From NCBI GenBank assembly GCA_910585815.1, contig CAJUFJ010000026.1:1-45613 (forward strand): a stretch of DNA of 45,613 bases, in the 5' to 3' direction. The stretch comes from an uncultured Oscillospiraceae bacterium (GTDB taxonomy: Bacteria > Bacillota > Clostridia > Oscillospirales > Oscillospiraceae). The position numbers and the translations under genes were made by a program. The notes beneath the pieces are model-generated. The model was not told the origin of the DNA. It worked only from the letters and a program-made list of their open reading frames with translations, and did no database searches. Within the stretch, counting starts at the first letter, position 1; every line of letters starts with the position of its first letter. This document shows, in pieces, positions 7,230 through 14,978 of this stretch.

Positions 7230-8150
7230 TTATCGCTCCCATGGGAAGCCATATTTAGGCCGGGGCAGCTCCAGGCCACTGTAGTCCATATCCGCCGGGC
7301 GGCTGAGGGACAGCGGGCAGTCCTCGGTGTCTACCGTGACCTCCAGCCCACGGCGCATGGCCGTTTTGGCGTAGGCCAGGGCGTACAGGCACAGGTGGTT
7401 GTCGGGGTTAGAACGATGGCAGCGGATCATCTCCCGCAGGTCCCGGTCCAGCGCCTCCTCGTCCCGGTCTAAAATATCCAGTATAACACGCACCTCGGCC
7501 AGCCAACCCCTCCGAGTTCCTTTTCGCCGCTCCAGGTCCGCCAGGTTCTTCTCCAACTGAACGCGGAGGATATCGTCTTCAGTCCTCCCCAGCACCATGT
7601 CAAAATAGACGCTGCCAGTGGACCGCATAACCTTCTCACTGTGACACTGATACTCTGGGCGGCGGAGCAGGTCGGCCAGTTCAGCGATAAAGCCCTCGTC
7701 CGCATCCGCAATGATGGTCCCATACACATTCCACACGTTGTAAAAATTAAAGCTGACCAAACCGCTGTTAGGGGAATTATCCGGCCAGCGGCACATGGCC
7801 CATTGGCACCATGCGGCCAGATACATGGCCTCCTTGCACCCTTTCGGGTCCCGCTGGATCAACTGGCGGCACTGGGCCAGGATATGATAGTCCCCCCTCA
7901 GAACGGTAAAAGCATGGTACCCCACCAGCATCTCATTTTTTGGCTCCCGACGGTAGGTCTCCTTGGTAAGCGGGTTCTGTGCTGTGAAGTCTGCCCCGCT
8001 GTCAATAAGGTCCTGAATGGTCCAGCTGGCCTCGGGCCGCTCCAGCTCAGCCAGCCATTTTTGAAAAGACTTCTCAAAAACGGCCATATCGTATTTTGCC
8101 CGCCAGTCCTCGATGCGCTTGGTGGTGCTGGCCAGCTTTTTGACGCTCAT
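7230..8150 (-). CDS. Unknown protein coupled to plsX
   Basis: 306 aa, soluble and probably largely helical, with Trp-rich stretches (YLAAWCQWAMCRWPDNS) and an acidic, Arg-rich C-terminal half. Its ATG overlaps the plsX stop as ATGA, so it is translated after plsX. I cannot assign a family. The general look (helical, solitary, repeated Asp/Glu-Ala turns) recalls immunity-type proteins such as Imm49, but no diagnostic motif was identified. The usual plsX followers (acpP, fabD, rnc) are not here. Confidence 0.75.
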   Translation of the reverse strand: MSVKKLASTTKRIEDWRAKYDMAVFEKSFQKWLAELERPEASWTIQDLIDSGADFTAQNPLTKETYRREPKNEMLVGYHAFTVLRGDYHILAQCRQLIQRDPKGCKEAMYLAAWCQWAMCRWPDNSPNSGLVSFNFYNVWNVYGTIIADADEGFIAELADLLRRPEYQCHSEKVMRSTGSVYFDMVLGRTEDDILRVQLEKNLADLERRKGTRRGWLAEVRVILDILDRDEEALDRDLREMIRCHRSNPDNHLCLYALAYAKTAMRRGLEVTVDTEDCPLSLSRPADMDYSGLELPRPKYGFPWER

Positions 8151-9190
8151 GCCTCTGTGCCCTCTTTGGCCGGGGCGTCCAAGCGCATCAGGTCGATGTG
8201 CTGGGTGATGCTCTCGATCATGCCCGAGGCGGCGAAGTCCCGGGCCTGGCGGACGGCGTTCTGGATGGCGTAGGCGTCGGAGGAGCCGTGGGCCTTGATG
8301 ACGGGCTTGGAGATGCCCACCAGGGCGGTGCCCCCCACCTCGCTGGCGCTCATCAGCTTTTTGAGGTTCTTCAATCCGCCGGACACCATAACGGCGGCCA
8401 GTTTGGTAATGAGGTTCTTCTTAAAAATTCCTTTCAGCTCCCGGACCAGGAACAGGCCGGTGCCCTCCATGGTTTTCAGGAAGATGTTCCCGGAGTAGCC
8501 GTCGGAGACAATTACATCTACCGCCCCCTCCACCGCCTCACGGGCCTCCACATTGCCCACGAAGTTGATGCGGCCGGCCTCCGCCGCCGCCTCCAGCATG
8601 GGGTAGACGGTGGTTTGCAAGCTGGTGCCCTTGGAGGGCTCGGCCCCGATGTTGAGCAGGCCCACCTTGGGGCTGGGGCGGCCCAGCACCTTCTCGGCGT
8701 AGTAGGAGCCCATGTAGGCGAACTGGAGTAAATACTCCGGGGGACACTCGGCGTTGGCCCCGCAGTCAATAAGCACTGCGCCGCCGTTCCCCGTGGGCAC
8801 CACGGGGGCCAGGGCCGCCCGGCGGATGCCCTTGATCCGCTTGGTGACCAGAGTGGCCCCGGACAGCAGGGCCCCGGTGGAGCCGGCGGAGACAAAGGCG
8901 TCCCCCGCCCCCTCCTTGAGCAGGTTCAGCCCCACGGTGAGGGAGGAGTCCTTCTTTTTGCGGAAGGCGGTGGCCGGGTCGTCGCACATCTCCACCACCT
9001 CGCTGGCGTGGGTCATCGCCACCCCGGCGGGCAGGTCGCTGATGCCGTTGGCGGCCAGGGTTTTCAGAATGTCCTCACCCCGGCCCACCAGGATGATCTC
9101 TACCCCGTATTCCCGGTTGGCCTGCACGGCCCCCATCACCGGGGCCTGGGGCGCGTTGTCCCCTCCCATTGCGTCTACAATGATCTTCAT
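8147..9190 (-). CDS. plsX: Phosphate acyltransferase PlsX
   Basis: 347 aa from the ATG at 9188-9190; the longer frame upstream reads through a repeat element. PlsX makes acyl-phosphate from acyl-ACP for PlsY/PlsC phospholipid synthesis at the membrane surface. The start MKIIVDAMGGDNAP is the family signature, followed by EVVEMCDDPATAFRKKKDSS and the GASVG-like SAGSTGALL segment. It overlaps the downstream unknown gene by 4 bases. A large repeat element (9235-9597) lies just upstream, so its promoter must lie within or beyond the repeat. Confidence 0.95.
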   Translation of the reverse strand: MKIIVDAMGGDNAPQAPVMGAVQANREYGVEIILVGRGEDILKTLAANGISDLPAGVAMTHASEVVEMCDDPATAFRKKKDSSLTVGLNLLKEGAGDAFVSAGSTGALLSGATLVTKRIKGIRRAALAPVVPTGNGGAVLIDCGANAECPPEYLLQFAYMGSYYAEKVLGRPSPKVGLLNIGAEPSKGTSLQTTVYPMLEAAAEAGRINFVGNVEAREAVEGAVDVIVSDGYSGNIFLKTMEGTGLFLVRELKGIFKKNLITKLAAVMVSGGLKNLKKLMSASEVGGTALVGISKPVIKAHGSSDAYAIQNAVRQARDFAASGMIESITQHIDLMRLDAPAKEGTEA

Positions 9191-9234
9191 GGTTTTCCCT
9201 CTTTTCTTGTTTGCGGCGGTTGCTGGTTTGCTCC

Positions 9235-9597
9235 AAAAGCCTCCTTTTCCCCGCAAGGGGGACGCGATATCCGTAAGCGGCAGAGCCGCTAACGGATATC
9301 CAGTGAAAGGAGGTGGCGCGGCCCGAAGGGCCGTGACGGAGGATTGCATTTCGCGAAGCGAAATATACGAAGTAAACAAGGGGTCAAGGACTTTTGTGGG
9401 GCGGGACGACCTCGGCCCGCCAAATCGATACGCTGGAGGGAATGGCGCCTAAATCGATACGCTGGATAAAATGGCGCGCCGGGGTCGTCGCGCCCTACAG
9501 GTGGGCGGAAGCTTTGTTTACTTCGTATGTTCGGCTTCGCCGAACGCAATCCTCAGTCAGCCTGCGGCTGACAGCCCCTTTCAAAAGGGGCCTTTTT
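9235..9597. repeat. Four-hairpin modular repeat element, copy A, with a nested insertion
   Basis: Starts AAAAGCCTCCTTTTCCCC and ends CCCCTTTCAAAAGGGGCC. Inside, in order: a stem around GGAGG...GGCCGTGACGGAGGATTG, a small TTTCGCGAAGCGAAA hairpin, ATACGAAGTAAACAA, a spacer, the mirror TTGTTTACTTCGTAT, a TTCGGCTTCGCCGAA hairpin, GCAATCCTCAGTCAGCC, and the terminal stem. The spacer of this copy holds a separate inverted pair at about 9396-9498 (GGCGGGACGACC ... GGTCGTCGCGCCCTAC), like 4271-4346. It fills the gap between plsX and the XRE gene and abuts the XRE stop codon. Confidence 0.85.
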
Positions 9598-9599
9598 TC

Positions 9600-9830
9600 C
9601 TAAGACAGGGGACGGGGTTCGTCGATTAGGCCCAGGAGATAATCGGCAGATACGTTGTAGTGCTGGCAGATTGCTGCCAGCTTGTCAAAGGAGGTACCCT
9701 GTTTTCCATTTTCAATCGCGCTAATTTGGGTTTGGCTCAATCCAATCGCCTCCGCCAAATCTTTTTGCTGTTCGCCACCAGCTTTCCTCAGCTTTTTTAA
9801 GCGAATGCAAAAAACATCCTTATGAAGCAT
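9600..9830 (-). CDS. XRE-family transcriptional repressor (locus 1)
   Basis: 76 aa from the ATG at 9828-9830, which has AAGGGGG upstream; a TTG at 9848 is a less likely start. A single Cro/C1-type helix-turn-helix: RLKKLRKAGGEQQKDLAEAIGLSQTQISAIENGKQG, then the usual C-terminal DYLLGLID. It is divergent from the small gene at 9902, and a 7-bp-arm palindrome lies in the shared promoter region. By analogy with such pairs it probably represses itself and its neighbour. Confidence 0.88.
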   Translation of the reverse strand: MLHKDVFCIRLKKLRKAGGEQQKDLAEAIGLSQTQISAIENGKQGTSFDKLAAICQHYNVSADYLLGLIDEPRPLS

Positions 9831-9841
9831 AGAATCCCCCC

Positions 9842-9887
9842 TTGACAAAATCGGTTTTTATGCTATTATATTGGTAATTACAATATA
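9842..9887 (+). promoter_or_regulatory. Promoter and palindromic operator between XRE and small-protein genes
   Basis: Plus strand: TTGACA at 9842-9847, 16 bases, then TATTAT at 9864-9869 (or ATTATA after 17). A perfect inverted repeat TATATTG-N7-CAATATA covers 9867-9887, overlapping the -10 box and the expected start of transcription. The minus strand reads TATAAT at 9865-9870, so the same site could block both directions. Confidence 0.7.
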
Positions 9888-9901
9888 GGTGGTGCTACAT
9901 T

Positions 9902-10150
9902 ATGGACAACCAACTGAAAGATTTCTTCTTCGACGAACAGGACAGGGGCCGTCTGGTTTTTGAGGACTCCCCCGAATACAACGAGCTGATGGAGCAGTGT
10001 CTGTCTCTCTTTCCCGGCGGCGACCTTCCCAGGCCGGTCTTCAAGCTGATTGAGACCGCCAACCTCATTTCCTTCGCCCACGGGCTCCGGCTGGGACTGC
10101 GGCTGAATCGATGGACCGGGGATCAGTCCCAGATTGCGGTGGCGAAATAG
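9902..10150 (+). CDS. Small acidic protein divergent from XRE repressor (locus 1)
   Basis: 82 aa, ATG at 9902 behind AGGTGGTG. It has an acidic N-terminal part (FFFDEQD, FEDSPEYNELMEQ) and an amphipathic C-terminal helix ISFAHGLRLGLRLNRW. It looks distantly like the 87-aa protein at 21950-22213: both have a D-x-EYN motif in the first half and an F/Y-x-x-x-H-x-[FL]-R-x-x-L-x-L helix near the end, a pattern I associate with small DUF6809-like proteins (from memory). Its last 28 bases overlap the 3' end of lysA on the other strand. Confidence 0.7.
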   Translation: MDNQLKDFFFDEQDRGRLVFEDSPEYNELMEQCLSLFPGGDLPRPVFKLIETANLISFAHGLRLGLRLNRWTGDQSQIAVAK

Positions 10151-11382
10151 TCCTCCGGGGTCTCGGCGCGGCGGATCAGGCGGGTGGAGCCGTCCTCGCA
10201 CAGGAGGACCTCGGCGGAGCGCAGGCGGCCGTTGTACTGGTAGCCCATGGCGTGGCCGTGGGCGCCGGTGTCGTGAATCACCAGCAGGTCGCCGGTCTCT
10301 ACCTCGGGCAGCATGCGGTCTATGGCGAATTTGTCGGAGTTTTCGCACAGGGAGCCGGTGACGTCGTACATGTGGTCGCAGGGGGCGGTCTCCTTGCCCA
10401 TGACGGTGATGTGGTGGTAGGCCCCGTAGATGGCGGGGCGCATGAGATTGGCGGCGCAGGCGTCTACGCCGATGTACTCCTTGTGGGTGTGCTTCTGGTG
10501 GAGCACCGTCGTCACCAGATGGCCGTAGGGGGCCAGCATGAAGCGGCCCAGCTCGGTGCACAGGGAGACGTCGCCCATGCCGGCGGGGACGAGGATATCC
10601 TCATAGGCGCGGCGCACGCCCTCGCCAATGACCGCGATGTCGTTGGCGGGCTGGTCGGGGCGGTAGGGCACCCCCACGCCGCCGGACAGGTTGATGAAGG
10701 TGATGTGGGCTCCCGTCTCGTTTTTCAGCTCCACCGCCGTCTGGAACAGGATGGCGGCCAGGGCGGGGTAGTAGTCGTTGGACAGGGTGTTGGAGGCCAG
10801 GAAGGCGTGGATGCCGAACTCCTCCGCCCCCAGCTCCTTCAGCCGGCGGAAGGCCTCGGTCATCTGGGGCCGGGTGAGTCCGTATTTGGCGTCGCCCGGG
10901 TTGTCCATCACCTGGAAGCCCTCCTTGCTCTCGCCCAGGGTGAAGGTGCCGCCGGGGTTGAAGCGGCAGGAGATCTTTTTGGGGATATGGCCGATGGTCT
11001 TCTGCAAAAAGTCGATGTGAGTGATGTCGTCCAGGTTGATGGTGGCGCCCAGCTGGTCGGCCAGGACGAACTCCTCGGCGGGGGTGTCGTTGGAGGAGAA
11101 CATGATCTCTCCGCCTTTAAACCCGCAGCGGTCGGACATCATCAGCTCGGTGAGGGAGGAACAGTCCACCCCGCAGCCCTCCTCGTGGAGAAGCTTTAAA
11201 ATCTGGGGGTTGGGGGTGGCCTTTACGGCGAAATACTCTTTAAACCCCGGGTTCCACGAAAAGGCCTGGTTCAGGGCACGGGCGTTGGCCCGGATGCCGT
11301 GCTCGTCGTAGAGGTGGAAGGGGGTGGGGTAGTCCTTCACGATCTCCTGGAGCTGCTCCAGGGAGACAAAAGGCTTTTTCAT
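10123..11382 (-). CDS. lysA: Diaminopimelate decarboxylase-like, PLP-dependent
   Basis: 419 aa from the ATG at 11380-11382, preceded by AAGGAG. Fold-type III PLP decarboxylase; LysA converts meso-diaminopimelate to lysine. The PLP lysine is in EYFAVKATPN at about K54, and a glycine-rich INLSGGVGVPY site is present. It departs from the classic LysA pattern: ASNTLSN stands where HIGSQ is usual, and CTELGRFM replaces EPGR. It may therefore be a distinct clade or act on a related substrate. dapF is nearby, which supports a lysine-pathway role. Confidence 0.82.
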   Translation of the reverse strand: MKKPFVSLEQLQEIVKDYPTPFHLYDEHGIRANARALNQAFSWNPGFKEYFAVKATPNPQILKLLHEEGCGVDCSSLTELMMSDRCGFKGGEIMFSSNDTPAEEFVLADQLGATINLDDITHIDFLQKTIGHIPKKISCRFNPGGTFTLGESKEGFQVMDNPGDAKYGLTRPQMTEAFRRLKELGAEEFGIHAFLASNTLSNDYYPALAAILFQTAVELKNETGAHITFINLSGGVGVPYRPDQPANDIAVIGEGVRRAYEDILVPAGMGDVSLCTELGRFMLAPYGHLVTTVLHQKHTHKEYIGVDACAANLMRPAIYGAYHHITVMGKETAPCDHMYDVTGSLCENSDKFAIDRMLPEVETGDLLVIHDTGAHGHAMGYQYNGRLRSAEVLLCEDGSTRLIRRAETPEDYFATAIWD

Positions 11383-11422
11383 TGGTGCGGTCAGCTCCTT
11401 TTCTGTATATAAGGCAAGAGAC

Positions 11423-11451
11423 AGTCTATCGAATTTACGCCGATTTGTCAA
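11423..11451 (-). promoter_or_regulatory. lysA promoter
   Basis: Minus strand TTGACA (11446-11451), 17 bases, TAGACT (11423-11428), about 40 bases before the lysA ATG. It is back to back with the glnA promoter, the two -35 boxes being 9 bases apart. Confidence 0.7.
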
Positions 11452-11460
11452 TAAAATTCC

Positions 11461-11492
11461 TTGACAATACCAGTGCCGGAGTGCGATACTAT
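11461..11492 (+). promoter_or_regulatory. glnA promoter
   Basis: TTGACA at 11461-11466, then GATACT at 11485-11490 (18-base spacer) or TACTAT at 11487-11492. TGTCAA-N9-TTGACA across 11446-11466 forms an inverted repeat shared with the lysA promoter. Confidence 0.6.
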
Positions 11493-11525
11493 TACCCGAA
11501 ATCAGGAAAGAGAGGGTTTTTGCTT

Positions 11526-12857
11526 ATGGGCTATTCTAAGGAAGACATTGTCCGCATCGTCCAGGAGAATGAGATTGAGTTTATCCGGATGCAGTTCACC
11601 GATATTTTCGGCCAGATGAAAAATGTGGCCATCACCGCCTCCCAGGTGGAGAAGGCGGTGAACAACCAGATTATGTTCGACGGCTCCTCCATCGAGGGCT
11701 TTACCCGCATCCACGAGTCGGACCAGTGCCTCTACCCCGACCTGAACAGCTTTGTGATCGTCCCCGAGAAGGTGGCCGGGGGGAAAGTGGCCCGGATGTT
11801 CTGCGACGTGTACAACACCGACGGCACCCCCTTCGTGGGCGACCCCCGGGGCGTGCTGCGCCGGGTGCTCCGCCGGGCGGAGAGCATGGGGTTTGACGTG
11901 TTTAACATCGGGCCCGAGCTGGAGTTCTTCCTCTTTGAGACCGACGAGGACGGCCGGGCCACCACCCGGACCAAGGACGAGGCCGCCTACTTCGACCTGG
12001 GCCCCCTGGACCACGGCGAGTCCACCCGGCAGGAGATCTGCCTGAATCTGGAGAAGATGGGCTTTGAGATTGAGGCCAGCCACCACGAGTGCGCCGTGGC
12101 TCAGCACGAGATCGATTTTAAGTATAACGACGCCCTGGAGGGCGCCGACAAGATTATGACCTTTAAGCTGGTGGCCAAGAGCATCGCCCAGAAGAACCAC
12201 CTCCACGCCACCTTCATGCCCAAGCCCATCTACGACATCGCCGGCAACGGGATGCATCTGAACATGTCCCTGTTTAAGGACGGGAAGAACGTCTTCCACG
12301 ACCCCAGCGGGGAGCGGGGGCTGTCTAAGACGGCCTACTCCTTTATCGCCGGTCTGCTGGACCACGTGCAGGGCTTTACCGCCGTGACCAACCCCCTGGT
12401 CAACTCCTACAAGCGGCTGGGCGCGGGCCATGAGGCCCCCCGCTACCGGGCCTGGTCGGCCTCTAACCGGTCGGCCCTTATCCGCATCCCCGCCGCCCGG
12501 GGGCAGGCCACCCGGGTGGAGCTGCGCTCCCCCGACCCCGCCTGCAACCCCTATCTGGCCGTGGCCGTCTGCCTGGCCGCCGGCCTGGACGGCATCGCCC
12601 GGGGTCTTACTCCGCCCCCGGAGATCACCGGCGATATCTATGCCATGGACGCCGCCACCCGGGAGGCCCACGGCATCCATACCCTGCCCGATACCCTGAA
12701 GGACGCCCTGGAGGAGCTGGAGAAGGACGCCCTTATCCTGGACGTGCTGGGCCAGCATGTGGCCGAGCACTACATCAAGGGCAAGATGCGGGAGTGGGAC
12801 GAGTATCAGACCCGGGTGTCCAGCTGGGAGCTGGAGAAGTATCTGGTGATTTATTGA
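11526..12857 (+). CDS. glnA: Glutamine synthetase type I (GSI-alpha)
   Basis: 443 aa from the ATG at 11526, preceded by AAAGAGAGGG. It makes glutamine from glutamate, ammonia and ATP as a cytoplasmic dodecamer. Seen: MFDGSSIEGF, the ELEFFLF metal-binding stretch, HHECAVAQHEIDF, GNGMHLNMS, and the ATP/glutamate segment VNSYKRLGAGHEAPRYRAWSASNRSALIRIP. The length and the lack of the NLYDLPPEE adenylylation loop fit the GSI-alpha type of Firmicutes, which is feedback-controlled. Own promoter; followed by a hairpin. Confidence 0.96.
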   Translation: MGYSKEDIVRIVQENEIEFIRMQFTDIFGQMKNVAITASQVEKAVNNQIMFDGSSIEGFTRIHESDQCLYPDLNSFVIVPEKVAGGKVARMFCDVYNTDGTPFVGDPRGVLRRVLRRAESMGFDVFNIGPELEFFLFETDEDGRATTRTKDEAAYFDLGPLDHGESTRQEICLNLEKMGFEIEASHHECAVAQHEIDFKYNDALEGADKIMTFKLVAKSIAQKNHLHATFMPKPIYDIAGNGMHLNMSLFKDGKNVFHDPSGERGLSKTAYSFIAGLLDHVQGFTAVTNPLVNSYKRLGAGHEAPRYRAWSASNRSALIRIPAARGQATRVELRSPDPACNPYLAVAVCLAAGLDGIARGLTPPPEITGDIYAMDAATREAHGIHTLPDTLKDALEELEKDALILDVLGQHVAEHYIKGKMREWDEYQTRVSSWELEKYLVIY

Positions 12858-12867
12858 GCTTTTGCGT

Positions 12868-12893
12868 CAGGGGCGGCCTTTGGGCCGCCCCTG
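12868..12893 (+). terminator. Probable glnA terminator
   Basis: CAGGGGCGGCC-TTTG-GGCCGCCCCTG, an 11-bp stem 10 bases after the glnA stop, followed by TGTTGTTG. The U-tract is weak. Confidence 0.6.
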
Positions 12894-12930
12894 TGTTGTT
12901 GCGATCCCGTTTTATCCCCTTACGGGGATA

Positions 12931-12955
12931 GGCAAGGGTAGAACCCTTGCCCTAC
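12931..12955. repeat. GTAGGGCAAGGG-type hairpin
   Basis: GGCAAGGGTAGAACCCTTGCC followed by CTAC, a single copy in the 233-base gap between glnA and dapF; nothing else recognisable is in the gap apart from the glnA terminator. Confidence 0.8.
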
Positions 12956-13090
12956 GGGCGGTTGTGGCAGAGGCAAGCGCCGGGCCTTGTGGGGGCGGGG
13001 GATTCCGGGTAACCCATTCCTTTGCCCTGCGGTCTTCGGTCTTTCTTGCGGAATCGGCGCATAGGCTGGCTCCGAAAGGGGGAATTACCG

Positions 13091-13879
13091 ATGCGCTTTA
13101 CCAAAATGGAAGGGCTGGGCAACGACTACATCTACCTCAACTGTCTGGAACGGGTCCCGTGGGACCTGCCTGGGCTGGCTGTCTGCCTGTCTGACCGACA
13201 CTTCGGCGTGGGAGCCGACGGGATTATCTGCATCCGCCCGGGTCAGGGGGGTGACTTCTCTATGGACATGTACAACGCCGACGGCAGCCGGGGGACTATG
13301 TGCGGCAACGGTATCCGATGCGTGGGCAAGTACGTCTACGACAAGGGGCTCACCCGGAAGACCTGCCTCACCATCGACACCGGGGCCGGGCCCCGGCGGC
13401 TGGAGCTCCATGTTATGGATGGGGCGGTGGAGGCGGTGACGGTGGACATGGGGACGGCCCGGGTGGGCAGCGCCGTCACGCTGGAGGCGGCAGGTGAGAC
13501 GTTTACCGTGGTTCCCGTGGAGGTGGGCAACCCCCATGGGGTGATCTTCTGTGAGGACCCCGACGAGGTGGAGCTGGAGCGGGTGGGGCCCGCTCTGGAG
13601 CGCCACCCCGCTCTGGGCGGGCGGCGGAATATTGAGTTTGCAGCCTGCCTGGACCGGGAGCGGCTGGCGATTCGGGTGTGGGAGCGGGGCAGCGGGATTA
13701 CCCTGGCCTGCGGCACCGGGGCCTGCGCCTGCTTTGCCGCCGCGATGGAGGAAAACCGCTGCGGCACAAGGGTGGAGGCCGCTCTGCCCGGGGGCGTCCT
13801 CACCCTGGAGCGGCGGGGGGAGAGCCTTTTTATGACCGGGCCCGCCCGGACGGTGTTCGAGGGGGAGCTCCCTATCTGA
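13091..13879 (+). CDS. dapF: Diaminopimelate epimerase
   Basis: 262 aa from the ATG at 13091 behind AAAGGGGG. It interconverts LL- and meso-diaminopimelate, the last step before LysA and the source of meso-DAP for MurE. The two catalytic cysteines are intact: C71 in MCGNGIRC and C207 in ACGTGAC. The start MRFTKMEGLGNDYIYLN is the family N-terminus. It sits just downstream of glnA and opposite lysA, grouping nitrogen and lysine metabolism. Confidence 0.96.
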   Translation: MRFTKMEGLGNDYIYLNCLERVPWDLPGLAVCLSDRHFGVGADGIICIRPGQGGDFSMDMYNADGSRGTMCGNGIRCVGKYVYDKGLTRKTCLTIDTGAGPRRLELHVMDGAVEAVTVDMGTARVGSAVTLEAAGETFTVVPVEVGNPHGVIFCEDPDEVELERVGPALERHPALGGRRNIEFAACLDRERLAIRVWERGSGITLACGTGACACFAAAMEENRCGTRVEAALPGGVLTLERRGESLFMTGPARTVFEGELPI

Positions 13880-13905
13880 AAAAGGGGGAAGCCCTTGCCC
13901 CAGTC

Positions 13906-14110
13906 TGTCAAAAAAGCCCCCCTCTAAGAGGGGGGTGGCACGGCGGAGCCGTGACGGGGGGAGTTTAAAAGCAAAAAAGTGATATTCATTCGTTGTTTTA
14001 CTCCCTCAGTCACCGCCTTCGGCGGTGACAGCTCCCTCAAAGAGGGAGCCTTAGAGGACGGTAGAGCGTTTTTCAACAAGCTGAGGCAAGGGCAGAGCCC
14101 TTGCCCTACA
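13906..14110. repeat. Multi-hairpin repeat block
   Basis: This makes up most of the 346-base gap between dapF and the methyltransferase. In order: a CCCCCCTCTAAGAGGGGGG stem, GGCACGGCGGAGCCGTGACGG, a short AT-rich spacer with GTGATATTCATTCG, CACCGCCTTCGGCGGTGACAG, a CTCCCTCAAAGAGGGAG stem, and a GTAGGGCAAGGG hairpin at 14085-14109. 13926-14110 matches 6619-6782 closely. No gene here. Confidence 0.8.
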
Positions 14111-14163
14111 TTCGGAAGGGGTTCTGAATTCATGAGACAAGCGTATTCGACAAAAAACTTTCC

Positions 14164-14192
14164 TTGACAACCGTGGGGGATACCTTTATTAT
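14164..14192 (+). promoter_or_regulatory. Strong vegetative promoter
   Basis: TTGACA at 14164-14169, 17 bases, TATTAT at 14187-14192, 34 bases before the methyltransferase start codon. Transcription would begin near 14200, which rules against the in-frame GTG at 14202 as a start. Confidence 0.8.
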
Positions 14193-14225
14193 ATAAGAAT
14201 CGTGTCCAAAAGGAGGGTATCCGCC

Positions 14226-14978
14226 TTGGAAGTCATCACCAGCCGGAACAACCAGCTGATTAAGCACATCCGCAAGCTGACGTCGGACCGGGCGTACCGC
14301 CGGAGCTGTGGGCTTTATTTTGGCGAGGGTCCCAAACTGCTGGCCGAGGCGCTGAAGGCGGGGACTGCCATTGAGGCGGTTGTCACCGCCCGGGGGGTGG
14401 ACCTGCCCGGGCTGGATGGGCTGCGGCGGGCGGAGGCGCCGGCGGACCTGCTGGACAGCCTGTGCGACACCAGGTCCCCCCAGGGGGTGCTGTTTCTGGC
14501 CAAAATGCCCGGCCTCTCCCCGCCGGAGCGGCTGGAGGGGGGGCGCTGGCTGGTGCTGGACGGCCTGCAGGACCCGGGCAATGTGGGGACCATCTGGCGC
14601 ACCGCCGACGCCCTGGGGGCGGATGGCCTGATTCTGGTCAACCACTGCGCCGACCCCTTTTCCCCCAAGACGGTGCGGGCCACTATGGGAGCCTGCTTCC
14701 GTCTGCCGGTGTATGAGGCGGAGGCACAGGCCCTGCCAGGGCTGCTGGAGCGGTCCGGTTTGCCCCTGTATGCCGCCGCCCTGGGGGAGGACAGCGTCAC
14801 GGTTGGGGAGGCCCGGCTGAGCCGCTGCGCCGTGGTCATCGGCAGCGAGGGGCGGGGCGTTTCGCCGGAGCTGCTCCGGCTGAGCGAAAAGACGGTGAAG
14901 ATTCCCATGCGGGAGCGGTGCGAGTCGCTGAACGCGGCGGTGGCGGCGGCGGTGATTCTCTGGGAGATGGGGCGCTAG
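14226..14978 (+). CDS. SpoU/TrmH-family RNA 2'-O-methyltransferase
   Basis: 250 aa from a TTG at 14226 with AGGAGG nine bases upstream; this ribosome site decides against the GTG at 14202, which would lie at the transcript's 5' end. SPOUT methyltransferases use SAM to methylate 2'-OH of rRNA or tRNA. Three family motifs are clear: LDGLQDPGNVGTIWRTADA, IGSEGRGVS and IPMRERCESLNAAVAAAV. The N-terminal ITSRNNQLIKHIRKL is the substrate-binding domain seen in RlmB/TsnR-like proteins. The exact target nucleotide cannot be told. Ends overlap the MFS gene by 4 bases, convergently. Confidence 0.92.
   Translation: MEVITSRNNQLIKHIRKLTSDRAYRRSCGLYFGEGPKLLAEALKAGTAIEAVVTARGVDLPGLDGLRRAEAPADLLDSLCDTRSPQGVLFLAKMPGLSPPERLEGGRWLVLDGLQDPGNVGTIWRTADALGADGLILVNHCADPFSPKTVRATMGACFRLPVYEAEAQALPGLLERSGLPLYAAALGEDSVTVGEARLSRCAVVIGSEGRGVSPELLRLSEKTVKIPMRERCESLNAAVAAAVILWEMGR

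Noticed and set aside
14202..14225. GTG start for the SpoU-type methyltransferase
   Set aside because: It falls at the predicted transcription start, and AGGAGG lies after it, placed correctly for the TTG at 14226.
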